A DNA stretch of 10,575 bases from Armatimonadota bacterium. GTDB lineage: Bacteria > Armatimonadota > Zipacnadia > Zipacnadales > FEN-943. How positions within the stretch are numbered: position 1 is the first letter of the stretch; every line of letters begins with the position of its first letter. The stretch lies in contig JAKORR010000014.1 of assembly GCA_029777735.1 (NCBI GenBank), forward strand, positions 1-10,575, written 5' to 3'. The position numbers were made by a program, and so were the translations under genes. Positions 7,364 through 10,575 of this stretch are shown piece after piece. Below the pieces are notes generated by a model. The model searched no databases and was not told the origin of the DNA. It saw only the letters and a list, made by a program, of their open reading frames with translations.

Positions 7364-8416
7364 ATGAATGATTCCATCGCCGGTAAGGTGCAGGGGGCGG
7401 CTGGCCCGGGAAGGGCCAAGAGTACGTCAGCCGACGCGCCGCCCCAGGCAGAATCCACATCCCGTGTACCGCTGCTGGTCATCGGTGGGCCAACTGCGGT
7501 GGGTAAGACGCAACTGGCAATGCGGGTCGCAGAGGCAGTGCCTGCTGAGGTTGTGTCGGCCGACGCGATGGCTGTGTATCAGGGGATGGACGTGGGCACC
7601 GCCAAACCCACTGCCGAGGAGCGCCGTCGCGTCAGGTTCCATCTCATAGATCACGTCCCGCCGGAGGAGTCCTACAGCCTCTCGCGCTTCCTCAGGGAAG
7701 CAGAAGGGGCGATCGAGAGCATCCACGCAAGAGGCCGCCTCCCGATCCTGTGCGGAGGCACCGGACTATACGTGCGGGCGCTCTTGCACGGCTTCAATCT
7801 GCCGCCAGGCGGTGGGGGCAAGGGCGTTGAACTGCGCAGACGGCTGGAGGCGCGGCTGGCGGAGGCCGGGCTGGAGGCACTGGTGGCCGAGCTCACAGTC
7901 GCCGATCCCACGGCCACCGAGCAGGTGGACCTACGCAATCCGCGGCGCGTGATGCGTGCTCTGGAGATCGTGCTGCTCAGCGGCCTGCCGCTGGCAAGAG
8001 CCCGCGCCCGCGGCGCCGAACGAGCCAAGCGGTATATGTCCACGATCTACGGCATCCTGTGCCCAAGGCGGCTGCTATATCATCGTATCGACGAGCGCGT
8101 GGAGCGCATGATACAGGCGGGCTGGCTAGAGGAAACGCGTAGGCTGATGGTCAGGCTGCGACCTGAAAGCACCGCGCTGCAGGCGATAGGGTATCGTGAA
8201 CTGGCGGCATACCTGCGCGGGGAGACGAACCTGGCCAAGGCCCTGGCGCGGATCAAGCACAACACAAGGCGCTACGCCAAGCGCCAGATAACCTGGTGGA
8301 AGCGAGAGGAGGGGCTGCGCTGGCTCGGTTGGGAGACACCGCAGGACTTCAGTATCGTGGAGGCCCTGTTGGTACGCGAGGCCCGGCACCTGTTCGTCGG
8401 GGAGGACTTGGCCTAG
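7364..8416 (+). CDS. miaA: tRNA dimethylallyltransferase MiaA
   Basis: MiaA transfers a dimethylallyl group from DMAPP to N6 of A37 in tRNAs reading UNN codons. The family motifs are all present: P-loop G42-P-T-A-V-G-K-T49, SADAMAVYQGMDVGTAKPT, HLIDHVPPEESYS, GGTGLYVRALL, RNPRRVMRALEI, the ALQAIGYREL segment and the C-terminal HNTRRYAKRQITWWKRE that contacts tRNA. From ATG 7364 the protein has 350 aa, somewhat longer than the usual 300-320 because about 34 unconserved, Ala/Gly/Ser-rich residues precede the first strand. An upstream in-frame ATG at 7286 would add 26 more; neither has a recognisable Shine-Dalgarno, so the start is uncertain. The usual SADS..Q pattern reads SADA..A. It is divergent from the aldolase and ends 12 bp from the convergent membrane-protein gene. 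Function is secure. Confidence 0.96.
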   Translation: MNDSIAGKVQGAAGPGRAKSTSADAPPQAESTSRVPLLVIGGPTAVGKTQLAMRVAEAVPAEVVSADAMAVYQGMDVGTAKPTAEERRRVRFHLIDHVPPEESYSLSRFLREAEGAIESIHARGRLPILCGGTGLYVRALLHGFNLPPGGGGKGVELRRRLEARLAEAGLEALVAELTVADPTATEQVDLRNPRRVMRALEIVLLSGLPLARARARGAERAKRYMSTIYGILCPRRLLYHRIDERVERMIQAGWLEETRRLMVRLRPESTALQAIGYRELAAYLRGETNLAKALARIKHNTRRYAKRQITWWKREEGLRWLGWETPQDFSIVEALLVREARHLFVGEDLA

Positions 8417-8428
8417 ACCGCCGGTGAA

Positions 8429-8803
8429 TCAGGCGAAGTAGGACGTCAGTCGGAACGCGGTCATAAGGAGCACGAAGGCCAGGAAGCAGGTGGTGAGGGT
8501 CAGGAGCATAGCCTTGCTGAGAGACGTGCGGTGCAACCGCTTGAGCACCAGCGAGAAGAAGGCGAAGGTAGCCACCCCTGTGCACAGTACTACCCACAGC
8601 CCCACCGGCCTGGTCGCCAACAGAAGCAAGAGCACCGCGGCGATCCAGATCGCCTCCACAACGGCAGTCAGCAGCGACCAGCGCAGGCCGCGGCGGGGCA
8701 CCGGCACTATGGCCAGCGATGCCTCCGTCAGAGCCGTAAGGCAAACCACGACAACTGCAGCCAACAGCAGCCAGAGGGCGGCATAGAGTAAGACGCTTCC
8801 CAC
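8429..8803 (-). CDS. Small four-helix membrane protein of unknown function
   Basis: This is a 124-aa, very hydrophobic protein not recognised as a named family. Four membrane helices can be drawn, at about residues 4-24, 43-63, 67-87 and 97-117, linked by short basic loops (VPRRGLR at 34-41, LKRLHRTSLSK at 87-97). By the positive-inside rule these basic loops are probably cytoplasmic. The GTG start at 8801-8803 is supported by AGGAG 5 nt upstream. It lies downstream of the Gfo/Idh/MocA gene on the same strand with a 96-bp gap and converges on miaA with only 12 bp between stop codons, so transcripts may overlap. No catalytic motif is seen, and no function is proposed. Confidence 0.75.
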   Translation of the reverse strand: MGSVLLYAALWLLLAAVVVVCLTALTEASLAIVPVPRRGLRWSLLTAVVEAIWIAAVLLLLLATRPVGLWVVLCTGVATFAFFSLVLKRLHRTSLSKAMLLTLTTCFLAFVLLMTAFRLTSYFA

Positions 8804-8822
8804 CGTGGCTCCTTGCCGCGAC

Positions 8823-8901
8823 GAGGCGAAGTATACACACCCCCCCCACCGACTGGGGGCTGGTTGGGTAAGGAACCGATATCTATTTTTCTCTTCGCCT
8901 C
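8823..8901. repeat. 9-bp inverted repeat bounding the gap between oxidoreductase and membrane protein
   Basis: GAGGCGAAG at 8823-8831 is the exact reverse complement of CTTCGCCTC at 8893-8901, enclosing 61 bp. The enclosed part holds a run of eight C (8838-8845) and a smaller CCCCCA/TGGGGG hairpin around it. The right arm overlaps the stop codon of the oxidoreductase gene. It could be an mRNA structure or a small mobile-element remnant; chance is not excluded. Confidence 0.45.
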
Positions 8902-9952
8902 AGGGCGCGGGCTTGAGAGGCAGGCTCACGACCTGTCCTTCGGCACTGGACCTGTATATTGCAAGGATCAACTCGACGGCGCGCCTGGCTTCCAGTCCAT
9001 TGAGCAGGGGCTCACGTCCTTCCTCGATGGCCTCAATGAGGTCCTCAATCTGCTCCATGTGAGCCTGGACGGCTAGACCGATCATGCCGTGTCTTGGGTC
9101 CGAGGCCGCGCCCGAGCTGCCGGCCGTGGGGTTCCACTCTGTCTCGTCACCCTCGACTTCCCAGAGCTGGATCTGATCGCCGAGGACCACAGCATTACCA
9201 AGCTCACCGTGAACTTCCAGGCGCGCAGGCTTGCCCTGGTAAGTGCAGGTGGTGCCCTGAATGAGACCCTGGGCGCCGCTGCGGAACCTCAAGGTGGCCG
9301 AGGCGCAGTCTTCGACCTCGATGTCGTGCACCAGCGTGTCTGCGAAGCCGGCTACTTGCGCCACATCGCCAAACATCCAAAGCAACAGGTCGATGTAGTG
9401 AATGGACTGGTTCATCAGGGCACCGCCACCATCGAGTTCCCGGGTGCCGTGCCAGCTTCCAGCGTAGTACTCCGGCGCGCGGTACCAGGGCACAAAGGCG
9501 TTGGCATACAGTGGCCTGCCGAAGCGACCATCTTCCAAGGCGTTCTTAATGCGCTTGAACACGGGATAGGAGCGGAACTGATGCGTGGCGCCCAGCTTCA
9601 CGCCGTTGCGACGGCAAGCGAGGATGAGGTCGTCTATGGCCTCGAGCGTGATATCGATGGGCTTGGTGCAGATGACGTGCTTGCCGGCTTCGGCAGCCTG
9701 GATACCGATCTTAGCATGAAGGCCGCTGGGCACGACCACGTTCACCACGTCGATGTCGTCGCGGGCCAGTAGTTCGGCCACGTCGGTGTGCCACTCGCAG
9801 CTCCACTGTTCGCCCTTTGATCGGGCTGCTTGCTCGTTCTTGTCAGCCACGGCTACCAGACGTGCCCTCGGCAGCCTGCTGATGGCGTCGCAGTGAGTGT
9901 CGGATATGACACCACAGCCAATGACGCCAAAGCCGTAAAGACGTGAAGCCAT
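8900..9952 (-). CDS. Gfo/Idh/MocA-family NAD(P)-dependent oxidoreductase
   Basis: The 350-aa product has the family's usual length and two-domain layout. The N-terminal Rossmann domain shows the dinucleotide motif G9-V-I-G-C-G14, the segment VNVVVPSGLHAKI (70-82) and the T96-K97-P98 motif that stands for the typical EKP, with K97 the catalytic lysine. The C-terminal domain carries GGGALMNQSIHYIDLL (175-190), with H185 and D188 in the active-site helix; N181 is where many members have Asp. Such enzymes oxidise or reduce sugars, inositols or their derivatives in the cytoplasm. The start ATG 9952 has a strong AGGAGG 8 nt upstream (plus-strand CCTCCT 9961-9966). It is divergent from the deacetylase gene across 143 bp and 96 bp upstream of the small membrane protein. 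The substrate is unknown. Confidence 0.94.
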   Translation of the reverse strand: MASRLYGFGVIGCGVISDTHCDAISRLPRARLVAVADKNEQAARSKGEQWSCEWHTDVAELLARDDIDVVNVVVPSGLHAKIGIQAAEAGKHVICTKPIDITLEAIDDLILACRRNGVKLGATHQFRSYPVFKRIKNALEDGRFGRPLYANAFVPWYRAPEYYAGSWHGTRELDGGGALMNQSIHYIDLLLWMFGDVAQVAGFADTLVHDIEVEDCASATLRFRSGAQGLIQGTTCTYQGKPARLEVHGELGNAVVLGDQIQLWEVEGDETEWNPTAGSSGAASDPRHGMIGLAVQAHMEQIEDLIEAIEEGREPLLNGLEARRAVELILAIYRSSAEGQVVSLPLKPAP

Positions 9953-9979
9953 CAGACCATCCTCCTTCCAGCCCGTGGG

Positions 9980-10009
9980 AGTGTAAAAGCACAGCCCTTA
10001 CCGGGTGAA
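9980..10009 (-). promoter_or_regulatory. Possible sigma70-like promoter for the oxidoreductase
   Basis: On the minus strand a TTCACC (10009-10004) is followed after 18 nt by TACACT (9985-9980). Transcription would begin about 20 nt before the ATG, just ahead of the Shine-Dalgarno at 9966-9961. The boxes match the consensus only partly. Confidence 0.35.
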
Positions 10010-10030
10010 GACGCCAGCAGTACTTGCCAG

Positions 10031-10059
10031 TTGAATCCTGCCGGGCCTACACTTTATAA
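10031..10059 (+). promoter_or_regulatory. Probable sigma70-like promoter for the deacetylase gene
   Basis: TTGAAT (10031-10036) and TTATAA (10054-10059) are spaced by 17 bp; TATAAG one base on is an alternative -10. The predicted start lies about 30 nt before GTG 10096. It is the most AT-rich spot in this divergent gap. Confidence 0.5.
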
Positions 10060-10080
10060 GGAACTTGGAACTGTCCCACA

Positions 10081-10086
10081 AGGAGG
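10081..10086 (+). promoter_or_regulatory. Shine-Dalgarno deciding the GTG start of the deacetylase
   Basis: AGGAGG lies 9 nt before GTG 10096-10098, which fixes the start ahead of the hydrophobic N-terminal segment rather than at a later codon. Confidence 0.8.
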
Positions 10087-10095
10087 CTGATACCG

Positions 10096-10575
10096 GTGTT
10101 GCGTCCTGTGGTCCTCGTCTGCCTCTCCACCTCTGTGATTATACCATCCGTCGGTCTGGGGGCAAGCCTTGTCGAGCGGCTTGGGTTTGCGCCGACGGAC
10201 AAGGTCCTGATCATCAACTGCGACGACTTCGGCATGTGCCATGCTGAGAACGAAGGCACTATAGACGCCCTGCTCAATGGCGTGGCGACATCGGCCACAG
10301 TGATGGTTCCTTGTCCGTGGCTCCTGGAAGCGGTCCAATGGAAGAAAGCTCATCCAGAAGTGGACCTAGGAGTTCACCTAACCCTCACGGCTGAGTGGAA
10401 CAAGTACCGGTGGGGCCCCATCTTGGGGCCGGTAGCTGTGCCCAGCCTGATTGACCCCGAGGGCTATATGTTCGACGACTGCGAACCGCTGTGGGCGCAC
10501 GCGAAGGCCGAAGACGTCTACCGTGAGTGCCGGGCCCAAGTGGAGCGGGCCGTCGCCATGGGCCTCGACCCGACC
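10096..10575 (+). CDS. YdjC/ChbG-like carbohydrate deacetylase, N-terminal part, apparently exported
   Basis: The frame runs from GTG 10096 to the window edge without a stop, giving 160 residues of what is normally a 250-300 residue protein. The family removes acetyl groups from N-acetylated oligosaccharides such as chitobiose or its phosphate, using a metal held by one Asp and two His. Visible motifs are I39-I-N-C-D43-D44-F-G (usual form INADDFG) and V89-D-L-G-V-H94-L-T-L-T; the second His would lie beyond the edge. Residues 1-23 (one Arg, then VVLVCLSTSVIIPSVGLGA) resemble a signal peptide, which is unusual because characterised ChbG is cytoplasmic. The Shine-Dalgarno at 10081-10086 supports this start and therefore the leader. 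It is divergent from the Gfo/Idh/MocA gene. Family is well supported; substrate and export are inferred. Confidence 0.88.
   Translation, partial: MLRPVVLVCLSTSVIIPSVGLGASLVERLGFAPTDKVLIINCDDFGMCHAENEGTIDALLNGVATSATVMVPCPWLLEAVQWKKAHPEVDLGVHLTLTAEWNKYRWGPILGPVAVPSLIDPEGYMFDDCEPLWAHAKAEDVYRECRAQVERAVAMGLDPT

Noticed and set aside
7192..7482. Longer start for the aldolase, adding 97 residues
   Set aside because: The added part has no family similarity and overlaps the miaA 5' region on the other strand. A strong Shine-Dalgarno sits before GTG 7191, and the catalytic residue numbering fits the shorter form.
8403..8440. Bidirectional terminator between miaA and the membrane protein gene
   Set aside because: The only stem, ACCG/CGGT around one base, is too short and lacks T-tracts on either strand.

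Overview
The window looks like a chromosomal segment of a GC-rich bacterium (roughly 60% G+C by eye). A miaA gene marks it as bacterial. The mixture of exported metallophosphoesterases with carboxypeptidase-regulatory/SdrD-like beta-domains, a Gfo/Idh/MocA oxidoreductase, a sugar-isomerase-like TIM barrel, an HpcH-type aldolase and a YdjC/ChbG-type deacetylase is typical of uncultured heterotrophs of the Armatimonadota, Planctomycetota or Lentisphaerota kind. That placement is an impression; the sequence alone does not settle it.

Layout. The left edge carries the 3' end of a CorA-type Mg2+/Co2+ transporter (+). Converging on it is a run of minus-strand genes that may form one transcription unit, read from right to left: HpcH/HpaI aldolase (start 7191), exported metallophosphoesterase A (6298-4487), exported metallophosphoesterase B (4437-2755), a broken reading frame (about 2734-2234) containing a 28-bp palindromic repeat in two copies, a HAD phosphatase (2225-1413) and a sugar isomerase/epimerase-like TIM barrel (1332-475). 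Divergent from the aldolase is miaA (+), which ends only 12 bp from a convergent small four-helix membrane protein gene (8803-8429). Upstream of that is a Gfo/Idh/MocA oxidoreductase (9952-8900), divergently transcribed from a YdjC/ChbG-like deacetylase (from 10096) that runs off the right edge and appears to carry a signal peptide.

How the genes may work together. The minus-strand run combines two exported phosphoesterases with three cytoplasmic enzymes of phosphosugar or sugar-acid type (HAD phosphatase, isomerase/epimerase barrel, class II aldolase). This fits, but does not prove, scavenging of a phosphorylated organic compound outside the cytoplasm followed by intracellular breakdown. The oxidoreductase and the deacetylase share a 143-bp divergent promoter region and may belong to a second carbohydrate-modification unit. 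MiaA and CorA are housekeeping genes.

The least ordinary part is 2234-2754: a coding-looking frame interrupted by an in-frame TGA and carrying two identical 28-bp palindromic repeats separated by 33 bp. That geometry is compatible with a minimal CRISPR-like unit, but a REP-type element is at least as likely. No cas genes, tRNAs, rRNAs or transposases are visible. No clear intrinsic terminator was found. The only stretch of more than about 300 bp without an intact gene is the broken region.
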